From Bradyrhizobium sp. WBOS07 (lineage in GTDB: Bacteria > Pseudomonadota > Alphaproteobacteria > Rhizobiales > Xanthobacteraceae): a stretch of DNA of 64,000 bases. Location: contig NZ_CP029008.1 in NCBI RefSeq assembly GCF_024585165.1, forward strand, positions 4,607,501 to 4,671,500, written 5' to 3'. Both the position numbers and the translations under genes were made by a program. This document shows, in pieces, positions 50,899 through 60,080 of the stretch. The notes beneath the pieces are model-generated. The model worked only from the letters and a program-made list of their open reading frames with translations, ran no database searches and was not told the origin of the DNA. Numbering within the stretch: the stretch's first letter is position 1; the number at the start of each line of letters is the position of its first letter.

Positions 50899-51000
50899 TG
50901 TCGTCCGCGAAGGCGGACGATCCAGTCATCACCAGCATCTCGGTTTAATCACGACTGCCGCGGCGTACTGGATGCCCCGGTCAAGCCGGGCATGACAGTC
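50899..51000. repeat. Intergenic inverted repeat, family D (copy 3)
   Basis: TGTCGTCCGCG-AAGG-CGGACGATCCAGT on the left, and ACTGGATGCCCCGGTCAAGCCGGGCATGACA on the right. The CCCGG-TCAAG-CCGGGCATGAC part is shared with 3022-3109. Convergent gene gap. Confidence 0.65.
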
Positions 51001-51027
51001 GTGGGCGAGGCGGGACGCGTCGGGCCC

Positions 51028-52470
51028 TCACCGCACCAGGACGTTCTTGAACTGCCAGGGATCGCTGGTGTCGATGTCCTCCGGGAACAGTCCCGGGCGG
51101 TCCGTCAGCGGCGTCCAGTCGGTGTAGAAACCCTTCACCGGGCCGAGATAGGGCAGCTGGATCTCCAGGAGACGGTCGAAATCCATCTCGTCGGCCTCGA
51201 CGATGCCCTCATTCGGATTCTCCAGCGCCCACACCATGCCGCCGAGCACGGCGGAGGTCACTTGCAGCGCGGTGGCGTTCTGGTAGGGCGCGAGCTCGCG
51301 GGTCTCCTCGATGGAGAGCTGCGAGCCGTACCAATACGCATTCTTGTCGTGGCCGAACAGCAGCACGCCGAGCTCGTCGATGCCGTCGACGATCTCGTCC
51401 TCTTCGAGGATGTGGTGCTTCTCCTGCATCTTGCCGGCACGGCCGAACAGCTCATGCAGCGACAGCACGGCGTCGTCGGCCGGATGATAGGCGTAGTGGC
51501 AGGTCGGCCGGTAGATCGCCGTGCCTGAGGCATCACGCACCGTGAAGTAATCGGCGATCGAGATCGACTCGTTGTGGGTGACGAGGAAGCCGTATTGCGC
51601 GCCGCGGGTCGGGCACCAGGTGCGCACGCGCGTATTGGCGCCCGGCTGCATCAGGTAGATGGCGGCGCCGCAGCCGGCTTCGTGGCCATGCGCATTCTCG
51701 GGCATCCATTTCTCGTGGGTGCCCCAGCCGAGCTCCGACGGCTGCATGCCCTCCGAGAGAAAACCTTCCACCGACCAGGTGTTGACGAAGACGTCGGGCT
51801 CCTTCGGCTTCTTGGAGCGCTGGGTGTCGCGCTCGGCGATGTGGATACCCTTGATGCCGGCCTGCCGCATCAGATCCGCCCATTCGGCCTTGGTCTTCGG
51901 CTTGGGGGCATTGAGCTTCAGATCCGCGGCGACGTTGAGCAGCGCCTGCTTGACGAAGAAGGAGACCATGCCGGGATTGGCGCCGCAGCAGGAGACGGCC
52001 GTGGTCGAGCCCTTAGGCCGCGCCTTCTTGGCCGCCAGCGTCACTTCGCGAAGGGCGTAGTTGGAGCGCGCCTCCGGCCCCTTCGACGAATCGAAATAGA
52101 AGCCGAGCCAGGGTTCGTTCACGGTATCGATGTAGAGCGCGCCGAGCTCGTTGCAGAGCTCCATGATGTCGGTCGAGCCGGTGTCGACCGAGAGATTGAC
52201 GCAAAAGCCCTGGCCGCCGCCTTCGGTGAGCAGCGGAGACAGCAATTCGCGATAATTGTCCTTGGTCACGGCCTTCTGGATGAAGCGGACATTGTGCTTC
52301 TCGCAATGCGCCTTGCGGCCCTCGTCCTTGGGATCGATCACGGTGACGCGCGACTTGTCGTAATCGAGATGCCGCTCGATCAGCGGCAGGGTGCCTTTGC
52401 CGATGGAGCCGAAGCCGACCATGACGATGGGACCGGTGATCTTCGCGTAGATCTGCGAGGGAGGGCTCAT
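51028..52470 (-). CDS. hss: Homospermidine synthase
   Basis: NAD-dependent enzyme of 480 residues joining two putrescines (or putrescine and spermidine) to sym-homospermidine, the main rhizobial polyamine. The NAD fold is IVMVGFGSIGKGTLPLIERH near the N-terminus. VNLSVDTGSTDIMELC, YIDTVNEPWLGFY and CCGANPGMVS are typical of the saccharopine-dehydrogenase-like Hss family. The ATG at 52470 has GGAGA upstream. The ornithine decarboxylase that makes putrescine is encoded 1.3 kb away on the same strand. Confidence 0.94.
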   Translation of the reverse strand: MSPPSQIYAKITGPIVMVGFGSIGKGTLPLIERHLDYDKSRVTVIDPKDEGRKAHCEKHNVRFIQKAVTKDNYRELLSPLLTEGGGQGFCVNLSVDTGSTDIMELCNELGALYIDTVNEPWLGFYFDSSKGPEARSNYALREVTLAAKKARPKGSTTAVSCCGANPGMVSFFVKQALLNVAADLKLNAPKPKTKAEWADLMRQAGIKGIHIAERDTQRSKKPKEPDVFVNTWSVEGFLSEGMQPSELGWGTHEKWMPENAHGHEAGCGAAIYLMQPGANTRVRTWCPTRGAQYGFLVTHNESISIADYFTVRDASGTAIYRPTCHYAYHPADDAVLSLHELFGRAGKMQEKHHILEEDEIVDGIDELGVLLFGHDKNAYWYGSQLSIEETRELAPYQNATALQVTSAVLGGMVWALENPNEGIVEADEMDFDRLLEIQLPYLGPVKGFYTDWTPLTDRPGLFPEDIDTSDPWQFKNVLVR

Positions 52471-52534
52471 GGGACGGTTTCTCCGGAACGTGCTGGCAGG
52501 CAAGGGCTGGGTGGATCAGGCGCTGCGGCGCTTG

Positions 52535-52924
52535 TCAGATGCTGCGGCGCTTGGCGGTGACTTCGATCTCGACCTTCATCTCGGGCTTGGCGAGGGCGCT
52601 GACGACCAGCAAGGTCGCGGCCGGCCTGATCTCGCCGAGAACCGCGCCGCAGACGGCGAAGTGGTCGTCGATGTAGCTGGGGTCGGTGACGTAGTAGGTC
52701 GCACGGACGATATCGGCCATCTCGAAGCCACCCTCCTTCAGGGCGGCTTCGATGGTCTTGAAGCAGTTGCGTGACTGGCTCGTGACGTCGGCCGGCATCG
52801 TCATCGTGCTGTAGTCATAGCCGGTGGTTCCCGCGACGAAGGCGAAATCGCCGTCGATCACGGCGCGGCTGTAGCCGACGGTCTTCTCGAGCGGAGAGCC
52901 GGTGGAGATCAGGCGACGGGGCAT
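52535..52924 (-). CDS. RidA family protein (YjgF/YER057c/UK114)
   Basis: A 129-residue protein of the RidA superfamily, which hydrolyses reactive enamines/imines released by PLP enzymes. The N-terminal KTVGYSRAVIDGDFAFVAGTTGYDY and the C-terminal RPAATLLVVSALAKPEMKVEIEVTA (with Arg and Glu placed as in active RidA) are seen. Its position between the PLP-dependent decarboxylase and homospermidine synthase could mean damage control for that pathway, but many RidA paralogues exist. Confidence 0.88.
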   Translation of the reverse strand: MPRRLISTGSPLEKTVGYSRAVIDGDFAFVAGTTGYDYSTMTMPADVTSQSRNCFKTIEAALKEGGFEMADIVRATYYVTDPSYIDDHFAVCGAVLGEIRPAATLLVVSALAKPEMKVEIEVTAKRRSI

Positions 52925-53069
52925 GGTTTGGGGCCTCGACTGAAGGATGTTTCGCGGGGTTAAAGGGCGTTTCCGGCGCCTGCGCAACCCCAAAGCAACG
53001 GGCGTGGCGCAGGCGCGGCCGGGCATTGCCGCTCAGCGCGGCTTGGGTCGTCGCGATGACAGCGATCCC

Positions 53070-53657
53070 TCAGGCCGCGCGCGCCACAGGTGCGCGAACC
53101 GACCTCCGTTTGGGCAGGGCCGCGCCGGTCGGGACGATCATCCCCCCGGCGCCGTCCAGCGCACCGTCGGCGAACTCGATCGCCAGCAGGCGGTCGCGCT
53201 CGAACGGTCCGGGCAGCGCAAGCTCGGCCGTCTTGTCCGCCGAGAAGCCGAAGCGGGCGTAATAGGCGGCATCGCCGAGCAGGATCACGGCTGCATGCCC
53301 GCGCGCCCGGGCGGCGGCCAGCGCCTGATGCATCAGCGCGGCGCCGATCCCGAGCTCGCGGCAGGCAGGATCGACCGCGAGCGGTCCGAGGACCAGCGCG
53401 GGCCTGCCTCCGGCGCTGACGTGCCACAGCCGCACGGTTCCCACGAGCCTGCCCTCGCGCATAGCCGACAAGGCGAGGCCTGCGGCAGGCGCGCGTCCGT
53501 CGCGCAGGCGCTGGCAGGTGCGGCCATGGCGGTCCTCGCCAAAGCAGGCATCGAGCAGCGCTTCGCGCATCGCAACGTCTCCAGCACGCTCCGCGCGGAT
53601 CACGAACGGAGCGGCTTTCGAGGTGAGGGCGATCTGTGGCTTCCGAAAAGCAGTCAT
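53070..53657 (-). CDS. GNAT family N-acetyltransferase
   Basis: A 195-residue protein related to the YhbS-type acetyltransferases. VLGPLAVDPACRELGIGAALMHQAL contains the acetyl-CoA binding loop, and VILLGDAAYYARFGF is the typical following strand and helix. It lies between polyamine genes, so a polyamine or amino acid acceptor is possible, but nothing in the sequence proves it. Confidence 0.87.
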   Translation of the reverse strand: MTAFRKPQIALTSKAAPFVIRAERAGDVAMREALLDACFGEDRHGRTCQRLRDGRAPAAGLALSAMREGRLVGTVRLWHVSAGGRPALVLGPLAVDPACRELGIGAALMHQALAAARARGHAAVILLGDAAYYARFGFSADKTAELALPGPFERDRLLAIEFADGALDGAGGMIVPTGAALPKRRSVRAPVARAA

Positions 53658-53790
53658 GGCGCGTCAGTCCCCGTTTGAACGGACGTGCGAGCAGCACGCC
53701 GGTCCAAGACGTCGTCAGAATCGAAATGTCAGGGAGGGAGCCGGCAAGCCGGCTCCCGGGTTCGTCAGGCCTCTCGAACAGAGAGGCGGA

Positions 53791-54933
53791 TCAGATGTGG
53801 TACGTCTTCAGCGGCGGGATGCCGTTGAAGGCCACCGACGAGTAGGTCGACGTATAGGCCCCGGTGCCCTCGATCAGAACCTTGTCGCCGATCTCGAGCG
53901 TGACCGGGAGCGGATAGGGGTTCTTCTCGTACAGCACGTCGGCGCTGTCGCAGGTCGGCCCCGCCAGCACGCACGGTGTCATGTCCGCGCCGTCGTGACG
54001 GGTGCGGATGGCGTAACGGATCGACTCGTCCATGGTCTCGGCGAGACCGCCGAACTTGCCGATGTCCAGGTACACCCAGCGCACCTCGTCCTCGTCGCTC
54101 TTCTTCGAGATGAGCACGACCTCGGACTCGATGATGCCGGCATTGCCCACCATGCCGCGGCCCGGCTCGATGATGGTCTCCGGGATCTGGTTGCCGAAGT
54201 GCTTGCGCAGCGCGCGGAAGATCGAGCGGCCGTAGGTCACCACCGGCGGCACGTCCTTCAGGTACTTGGTCGGGAACCCGCCGCCCATGTTGACCATGGT
54301 CAGGTTGATGCCGCGCTCGGCGCAGTCGCGGAACACCTGCGAGGCCATCGCCAGCGCACGGTCCCACGCCTTCACCTTGCGCTGCTGCGAGCCGACATGG
54401 AAGGAGATGCCGCACGGCTCCAGCCGGAGGCGCTTGGCGAGGTCGAGCACCTCGACCGCCATCTCCGGGTCGCAGCCGAACTTGCGCGACAGCGGCCACT
54501 CGGCGCCGGCGCAGTCATAGAGGATGCGGCAAAACACCTTCGCGCCGGGGGCGGCACGGGCGACCTTCTCGACCTCGGCGGCGCAATCGACCGCGAACAG
54601 CCGGATGCCGAGCGCGAAGGCGCGCGCGATGTCGCGCTCCTTCTTGATCGTGTTGCCGAAGGAGATGCGGTCGGGCGTCGCACCCGCAGCCAGCGCCATC
54701 TCGACCTCCGCGACAGTCGCGGTGTCGAAGCAGGAGCCCATCGAGGCGAGCAGCGACAGCACTTCCGGCGCCGGGTTCGCCTTGACGGCATAGAACACGC
54801 GGCTGTCGGGCAGCGCCTTGGCGAAGCTCTGGTAATTGTCGCGCACGACCTCAAGGTCGACGACGAGGCACGGCTCGGTGTCGAGGCCATCCTTGCGGCG
54901 GTTGCGCAGGAATTCCTGGATACGTTCGGTCAT
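53791..54933 (-). CDS. Ornithine decarboxylase (type III fold, PLP)
   Basis: A 380-residue alanine-racemase-fold decarboxylase, eukaryotic ODC type. PLP lysine is Lys51 (FYAVKANPAP). The phosphate-binding glycines are in MVNMGGGFP and EPGRGMVGNAG; the catalytic cysteine from the partner subunit is Cys328 (GPTCDSADVLYE). It makes putrescine for homospermidine synthase. A lysine side activity is known in the family. The ATG at 54933 has a GGGAGAG-type site. A leader of about 600 nt without other clear genes precedes it. Confidence 0.93.
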   Translation of the reverse strand: MTERIQEFLRNRRKDGLDTEPCLVVDLEVVRDNYQSFAKALPDSRVFYAVKANPAPEVLSLLASMGSCFDTATVAEVEMALAAGATPDRISFGNTIKKERDIARAFALGIRLFAVDCAAEVEKVARAAPGAKVFCRILYDCAGAEWPLSRKFGCDPEMAVEVLDLAKRLRLEPCGISFHVGSQQRKVKAWDRALAMASQVFRDCAERGINLTMVNMGGGFPTKYLKDVPPVVTYGRSIFRALRKHFGNQIPETIIEPGRGMVGNAGIIESEVVLISKKSDEDEVRWVYLDIGKFGGLAETMDESIRYAIRTRHDGADMTPCVLAGPTCDSADVLYEKNPYPLPVTLEIGDKVLIEGTGAYTSTYSSVAFNGIPPLKTYHI

Positions 54934-55530
54934 GGCACTCTCCCAAACGGCCCAGCGACGGGCCCGTTCAAAACATGACGCCGGATAAGAGTGCTCTGGC
55001 CGGATCGCGCGATGGAGGCGCGACGAAGCCAAAAGACTCAAACCAGACTGTGCTGCCGTGGATTGGTTGGGAGTGTTCCCGCCCGCACACCTGGCAATGA
55101 AGGACAAGCCTTTTCAGTAGCCCGCGCCGGCGTTGGACTGCCGGTAGAGACCAAAAAAGCCCGATCCGTCGTTGCTTTAAGTCGCGTCCCCCGTTGAGAG
55201 CGGGGTGCGCCGGTTCGCCTCCGGCTGCCAGTCACGGTTGCAAAGAGCGAAGTCACCTTCGACATGGCATCCCTTTGAGAGAGATGCTGGGCACTCCGGG
55301 TTTGCTTTGTCGTCCAACCTGCAAGTCTTGCGACCTCGGCCTTCCGACTTCCACACTTCCGAAGAGCCCCTCGGCTTCTTCACCCCTTGGCGGCTGTCCG
55401 GCCTCTTGTCCGGATACCTACCGACTGACACACGACCACAGGCACGTGCGAAATTGGGCAAGTCCGCACATAAGTGTTTTGACTCGGCTTCGCAAGAATT
55501 TTTTTAGGCTGCGAACAGAATTGCCTAACA
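54934..55530 (-). ncRNA. Long structured leader of ornithine decarboxylase, candidate speF RNA motif
   Basis: No ordinary gene is seen in this 690-bp gap. In alphaproteobacteria an RNA element named speF is known upstream of ornithine decarboxylase genes; position and strand fit. Reading on the minus strand there are a CCCCG-CTCTCAA-CGGGG hairpin (55189-55205), a U-run (minus-strand GGGCTTTTTTGG, near 55151-55161), and a short reading frame. A sigma-70-like TTGCGA / TATGTG pair lies near 55470-55495. Membership in the motif was judged from context, not by alignment. Confidence 0.5.
55038..55265 (-). CDS. Possible upstream open reading frame in the ornithine decarboxylase leader
   Basis: A 75-codon frame starting MSKVTSLFATVTGS with AAGGGATG just before the ATG at 55265. 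It covers the hairpin and the U-run of the leader, so ribosome movement on it could influence transcription of the decarboxylase gene. The product is basic and low in complexity and matches no family. It may not be made as a stable protein. Confidence 0.3.
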   Translation of the reverse strand: MSKVTSLFATVTGSRRRTGAPRSQRGTRLKATTDRAFLVSTGSPTPARATEKACPSLPGVRAGTLPTNPRQHSLV

Positions 55531-55622
55531 TCTGCTTGCGCAGTGTTGCGCGAGCGACGCGGAAGATGAACGCGCGTTAAGTTTTCCGTGGCAGCGCGCG
55601 CGTCTCTCTCGCGCGAGACGCC

Positions 55623-55877
55623 TCAGCCGCGCTTCGTGAAGGGCTCGATGCGCTGAGCCGCGCGGATGAAGGCCGTCATCACGAGCACGCCGAGTGCGAA
55701 CAGCACGGCCTGCAGGATGTGTGCGCCCTGGTCGCCGAGCCCGAACAGGATCGCGAGCGCCCAGCCGCCGGCGAACGCCGCGCCGAACACTTCGGCGCCG
55801 ATCAGGATGGCGGCGCTGATGACGGTGATGACGCTGGGCCAGACGATCTGACGGGAAGACGAGGAAGGCGCGTTCAT
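55623..55877 (-). CDS. Small membrane protein, hypothetical
   Basis: An 84-residue protein with two membrane segments (VWPSVITVISAAILIGAEVFGAAFAGGWALAILF split by a short turn, then ILQAVLFALGVLVMTAFI). The C-terminal tail is basic. No family was recognised. The ATG at 55877 is preferred because upstream sequence in frame is not hydrophobic. The ribosome site is weak. Confidence 0.65.
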   Translation of the reverse strand: MNAPSSSSRQIVWPSVITVISAAILIGAEVFGAAFAGGWALAILFGLGDQGAHILQAVLFALGVLVMTAFIRAAQRIEPFTKRG

Positions 55878-56017
55878 GAGCTTAAGGGGTCCGTGGTCCA
55901 TCGAGGGCCGCAATCTCCTCGAAAAGGCGGCCGGGAGCAAGGCCAAATGGCCCAAAAAAGCCCCATCGCGTGCTATAGCTGGCCGCAACAATCGAGCCAT
56001 GAAAACCGGGACTTGCG

Positions 56018-58099
56018 ATGTCAGAACCCCGCCAAATTACGGACTCCGAGACCAATCCGCTGCTGAAGGCCTGGGTGACGCCGTTTGCGACCCCGCCCTT
56101 CGACCAGATCAGGACGGAGCACTTCCTGCCCGCGTTCGAGCAGGCCTTCGCCGACCACTCCGCCGAGATCGCGGCGATCACCAACGATCCGGCCGCGCCC
56201 GACTTCGCCAACACCATCACGGCGCTGGAGCGCTCGGGCAAGCTGCTGAGCAAGGTCGCGGCGGTGTTCTACGACCTCGTTTCGGCGCATTCCAATCCGG
56301 CCATCCTGGAGATCGACAAGGAGGTCTCCTTGCGGATGGCGCGGCACTGGAATCCGATCATGATGAATGCCGTGCTGTTTGGTCGCATCGCCCAGCTGCA
56401 TGAGAACCGCGCCAATCTCGGCCTTTCGCCCGAGCAGCTCCGCCTGCTGGAGCGCACCTACACCCGCTTCCACCGCGCCGGCGCCGGCCTGTCCGAGGAG
56501 GCCAAGACGCGGATGGCCGAGATCAACGAGAGGCTCGCCCAGCTCGGCACCGGCTTCAGCCATCATCTGCTCGGCGACGAGCAGGACTGGGTCATGGAGC
56601 TTGGCGAGGCCGACCGCCAGGGCCTGCCGGAGAGCTTCGTCGCCGCCGCCAAGGCTGCGGCGGAAGAGCGCGGCATGGACGGCAAGGCCATCGTCACGCT
56701 GTCGCGTTCCTCGGTCGAGCAGTTCCTGAAGAGCTCGGCCCGGCGCGACCTGCGCGAGAAGGTCTACAAGGCCTTCATCGCCCGCGGCGACAACGGCAAC
56801 GCCAACGACAACAACGCAACCATCGTCGAGATCCTGAAGCTGCGCGAGGAGAGCGCGAACCTCCTGGGCTATCCGACCTATGCCGCCTACCGGCTCGAGG
56901 ATTCCATGGCCAAGACGCCCGACGCGGTGCGGGGCCTCTTGGAGCGGGTCTGGAAGCCGGCGCGCGCCCGGGCGCTTGCCGACCGCGACGAGATGCAGGC
57001 GCTGATCACGGCGGAGGGCGGCAATTTCAAGCTCGCCCCCTGGGACTGGCGCTTCTATGCCGAGAAACTGCGCCTTCAGCGCGCCAATTTCGACGATTCC
57101 GCGATCAAGCCGTACCTCGCGCTCCACCACATGATCGAAGCCGCCTTCGACTGCGCCACGCGCCTGTTCGGCGTCACCTTCGAGGAGCGCAAGGACGTTC
57201 CGGTCTGGCACCCCGACGTCCGGGTCTGGGAGATGAAGGACAGGGACGGCAAGCACAAGGCACTGTTCTACGGCGACTACTTCGCCCGGCCGTCGAAGCG
57301 CTCCGGCGCCTGGATGACCTCGCTGCGCGACCAGCAGAAGCTCGACGGCGAAGTCGCGCCGCTGGTTCTCAACATCTGCAATTTCGCCAAGGGCGCCGAT
57401 GGCGAGCCCTCGCTGCTGTCGCCCGACGATGCCCGCACCCTGTTCCACGAGTTCGGCCACGGCCTGCACGGCATGCTCTCCAACGTGACCTATCCGTCGC
57501 TGTCGGGCACCTCCGTGTTCACCGATTTCGTCGAGCTGCCGTCGCAGCTCTACGAGCACTGGCAGGAGCGGCCCGAGGTGCTGCAGAAATTCGCCCGCCA
57601 CTACCAGACCGGCGAGCCGCTGCCGGACGACCTGCTCCAGCGCTTCCTTGCCGCGCGCAAATTCAACCAGGGCTTCGCCACGGTCGAGTTCGTCTCCTCG
57701 GCGCTGATCGACCTCGAATTCCACACCCAGCCGGCCGCGGCCGCGCAGGATGTCCGTGCCTTCGAGCGACGCGAGCTGGAGAAGATCGGCATGCCCGAGG
57801 AGATCGCGCTGCGTCACCGTCCCACGCAGTTCGGCCACATCTTCACCGGCGATCATTACGCCGCCGGCTATTACAGCTACATGTGGTCCGAGGTGATGGA
57901 CGCCGACGCCTTTGGCGCATTCGAGGAGGCCGGGGACATCTTCGATCCCGCCGTGGCAAAGCGCCTGCACGACGACATCTACGCCTCGGGCGGATCGCTC
58001 GATCCGGAAGCCGCCTATGAGGCCTTCCGCGGCCGCCCGCCGGAACCCGACGCGCTGCTGCGCCGGCGCGGCCTGCTCGACAACGCCAAGGCTGCCTGA
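56018..58099 (+). CDS. dcp: M3 family metallopeptidase, peptidyl-dipeptidase Dcp-like
   Basis: A 693-residue zinc peptidase degrading short peptides in the cytoplasm. The zinc motif is H477-E-F-G-H481 (FHEFGHGLHGMLS), with the third ligand Glu further on. The start NPLLKAWVTPFATPPFDQIRTEHFLPAF is characteristic of Dcp rather than of oligoendopeptidase F. The DUF1007 gene overlaps its stop by one base (TGATG), which links it unexpectedly to metal transport genes. Confidence 0.92.
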   Translation: MSEPRQITDSETNPLLKAWVTPFATPPFDQIRTEHFLPAFEQAFADHSAEIAAITNDPAAPDFANTITALERSGKLLSKVAAVFYDLVSAHSNPAILEIDKEVSLRMARHWNPIMMNAVLFGRIAQLHENRANLGLSPEQLRLLERTYTRFHRAGAGLSEEAKTRMAEINERLAQLGTGFSHHLLGDEQDWVMELGEADRQGLPESFVAAAKAAAEERGMDGKAIVTLSRSSVEQFLKSSARRDLREKVYKAFIARGDNGNANDNNATIVEILKLREESANLLGYPTYAAYRLEDSMAKTPDAVRGLLERVWKPARARALADRDEMQALITAEGGNFKLAPWDWRFYAEKLRLQRANFDDSAIKPYLALHHMIEAAFDCATRLFGVTFEERKDVPVWHPDVRVWEMKDRDGKHKALFYGDYFARPSKRSGAWMTSLRDQQKLDGEVAPLVLNICNFAKGADGEPSLLSPDDARTLFHEFGHGLHGMLSNVTYPSLSGTSVFTDFVELPSQLYEHWQERPEVLQKFARHYQTGEPLPDDLLQRFLAARKFNQGFATVEFVSSALIDLEFHTQPAAAAQDVRAFERRELEKIGMPEEIALRHRPTQFGHIFTGDHYAAGYYSYMWSEVMDADAFGAFEEAGDIFDPAVAKRLHDDIYASGGSLDPEAAYEAFRGRPPEPDALLRRRGLLDNAKAA

Positions 58100-58743
58100 T
58101 GAGAACGACGATGCGCCGTCTGTCTGGACTGCTGCTGGCCGCTGGCCTCTCGCTCGCCGCCGGCGCGGCGAGCGCGCATCCGCATGTCTGGATCACCGCG
58201 ACCAGCGAGCTGCTCTATGCTGCGGACGGCACCATCACCGGCGTCCGCCACGCCTGGACCTTCGACGACATGTTCTCGACCTATGCGGTGCAGGGGCTCG
58301 AGAGCAAGACCAAGGGCGCCTATACGCGCGAGGAGCTGGGGCCGTTGGCGCAGACCAATGTGGAGTCGCTGAAGGAATATGCCTACTTCACCTTCGCGCG
58401 AGCGGACGGCAAGAAGGAGCGATTCCAGGAGCCGGTCGACTATTACCTCGACTACAAGGATACGGTCCTGACCCTGCACTTCACGCTGCCGCTGAAGAAC
58501 CCGGTCAAGCCCAAGCAGCTGGTGCTCGAAGTGTACGACCGTTCCTTCTTCATCGACTTCAAGATGGCCAAGGACCACCCGGTCAAGCTGGTCGGCGCGC
58601 CCGCCGGCTGCCAGATGAAGCTTGACCGGCCGGGCGACGGCACCGCGACCGCGCAGAAGCTCAACGAGCAGACCTTCATGAACGGCGAGAACACCAATTT
58701 CGGCATGATGTTCGCCAACAAGATCACGGTGGATTGCCCTTGA
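58099..58743 (+). CDS. DUF1007 periplasmic protein
   Basis: A 214-residue exported protein with signal peptide (LLLAAGLSLAAGAASAHPHVW). The mature N-terminus HPHVWI and VRHAWTFDDMF are family hallmarks; the first histidines may bind metal. DUF1007 proteins are regularly encoded with NicO/RcnA-type nickel/cobalt transporters, as here, and are thought to serve as their periplasmic partner. Translationally coupled on both sides. Confidence 0.88.
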   Translation: MRTTMRRLSGLLLAAGLSLAAGAASAHPHVWITATSELLYAADGTITGVRHAWTFDDMFSTYAVQGLESKTKGAYTREELGPLAQTNVESLKEYAYFTFARADGKKERFQEPVDYYLDYKDTVLTLHFTLPLKNPVKPKQLVLEVYDRSFFIDFKMAKDHPVKLVGAPAGCQMKLDRPGDGTATAQKLNEQTFMNGENTNFGMMFANKITVDCP

Positions 58744-59858
58744 AGCCGCCACTCCCTCCGCTTGCCCGCTGGCTGTTCGCCGGCGCCGCCGTCCTGCTGG
58801 CGATCAGCGTGGCCGATGCCGCGCTCCACGACGTCCTCGCGCAGAATCCGTTCGGTGCGCCGCGTCCGGCGCAGGCGGCCCAGCCCGAAGCCAGCGGCAT
58901 CATCGGCTGGCTGCTGGCCAAGCAGTCGGAATTCTATCGGCAGATGTCGTCCACGATCCGCGCCGCGAAGTCCGACGGCTCGGCGGTGTGGACGCTGCTC
59001 TTCATCTCGTTCGCCTACGGCATCTTCCACGCCGCCGGTCCCGGCCACGGCAAGGCGGTGATCGCGTCCTATCTCGTCGCCAACCGCGAGACCGCACGGC
59101 GCGGCATCGCGCTGTCGTTCGCCTCGGCGCTGATGCAGTCGCTGGTGGCGATCCTCATCGTCGGCATCTCGGCCCGGGTCCTGAATGCGACCGCCAAGAC
59201 CATGTGCAAGGCGGAAGGGGTGATCGAAATCGCGAGCTACGCCCTGATCGCGCTGTTCGGGCTGCGCCTGGTCTGGCTCAAGGGTCGCACCTTCATCCGG
59301 GCGCTGCAGGCGGCCCAGCCGGTGCCGGCGATCGCCGGCGTGCCGCACCATCATGATCATCACCATCATCATGATGCCCACGATCATCACGATCACGGTC
59401 ACGATCATCACCACGATCACGGCCATGCGCACGCCCATGCCCATCACGGTCATGACCATGTCCATGACGAGCATTGCGGCCATTCCCACGGCCCCACGCC
59501 GAGCGAGCTCTCCGGCCCCGGCGGCTGGCAGCGTGGATTTGCCGCGATCCTCACTGTCGGCATCCGTCCCTGCTCCGGCGCCATCCTGGTGCTGGTGTTC
59601 GCGCTCGCCCAGGGCCTGTTCTGGGCCGGTATCGCCGCGACCTTCCTGATGGGGCTCGGCACCGCGATCACGGTCGCGGCCATCGCGGTCGTCGCCGTCT
59701 CCGCCAAGGACATCGCCGCGCGCCTCAGCGCCGGGCGCGACGGCGGCGGCGCACTGTTCATGCGCGGCATCGAATTCGCGGCGGCCGGCGTCGTGCTGCT
59801 GTTCGGCGCGGGCCTGCTGTTCGGCTACATCGCCGCCGAGCGGACGATGTGTTTCTAG
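58740..59858 (+). CDS. Nickel/cobalt transporter, NicO/RcnA-like, with His-rich loop
   Basis: A 372-residue inner-membrane protein. The conserved HAAGPGHGKAVIASYLV is the NicO signature, repeated later as IRPCSGAILVLVFAL. Between the halves lies a cytoplasmic loop (about residues 200-245) with more than 25 histidines. Around six membrane segments. TTG at 58740 overlaps the previous stop (TTGA); a TTG two codons earlier is the alternative. Export of Ni2+/Co2+ is likely; transport of zinc or another metal cannot be excluded. Confidence 0.88.
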   Translation: MKPPLPPLARWLFAGAAVLLAISVADAALHDVLAQNPFGAPRPAQAAQPEASGIIGWLLAKQSEFYRQMSSTIRAAKSDGSAVWTLLFISFAYGIFHAAGPGHGKAVIASYLVANRETARRGIALSFASALMQSLVAILIVGISARVLNATAKTMCKAEGVIEIASYALIALFGLRLVWLKGRTFIRALQAAQPVPAIAGVPHHHDHHHHHDAHDHHDHGHDHHHDHGHAHAHAHHGHDHVHDEHCGHSHGPTPSELSGPGGWQRGFAAILTVGIRPCSGAILVLVFALAQGLFWAGIAATFLMGLGTAITVAAIAVVAVSAKDIAARLSAGRDGGGALFMRGIEFAAAGVVLLFGAGLLFGYIAAERTMCF

Positions 59859-59864
59859 GCTGAG

Positions 59865-60008
59865 CTCTCGTGCCCCGGACGCAGCGCAGCGCGTAGCGAT
59901 GCGCTGCAGAGCCGGGGCCCATCCCTCCCTACGGCAGGACGCGGCCTTCTAGGTCCCGGCTCTGCGCAGCAACGCCAAGAGCGTTGCAGCGCGTCCGGGA
60001 CACGAGAG
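59865..60008. repeat. Long inverted repeat, family C (copy 2)
   Basis: Arms CTCTCGTGCCCCGGACGC and GCGTCCGGGACACGAGAG with inner CTGCAGAGCCGGGGCC and GGTCCCGGCTCTGC arms. Same design as 2031-2173. It lies between the NicO and thioesterase genes; no gene inside. Confidence 0.8.
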
Positions 60009-60080
60009 CGGCGCCTTTGCGAACTCCCTTCGATCCGCTATTGAGTTCGCCAAACCAACAAGAACATCTCGGGAGTCTCC

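Noticed and set aside
56021..57970. Open frame of 649 codons antisense to the Dcp gene
   Set aside because: Shadow of the M3 peptidase frame; no motif, no ribosome site, composition typical of GC-rich antisense frames.
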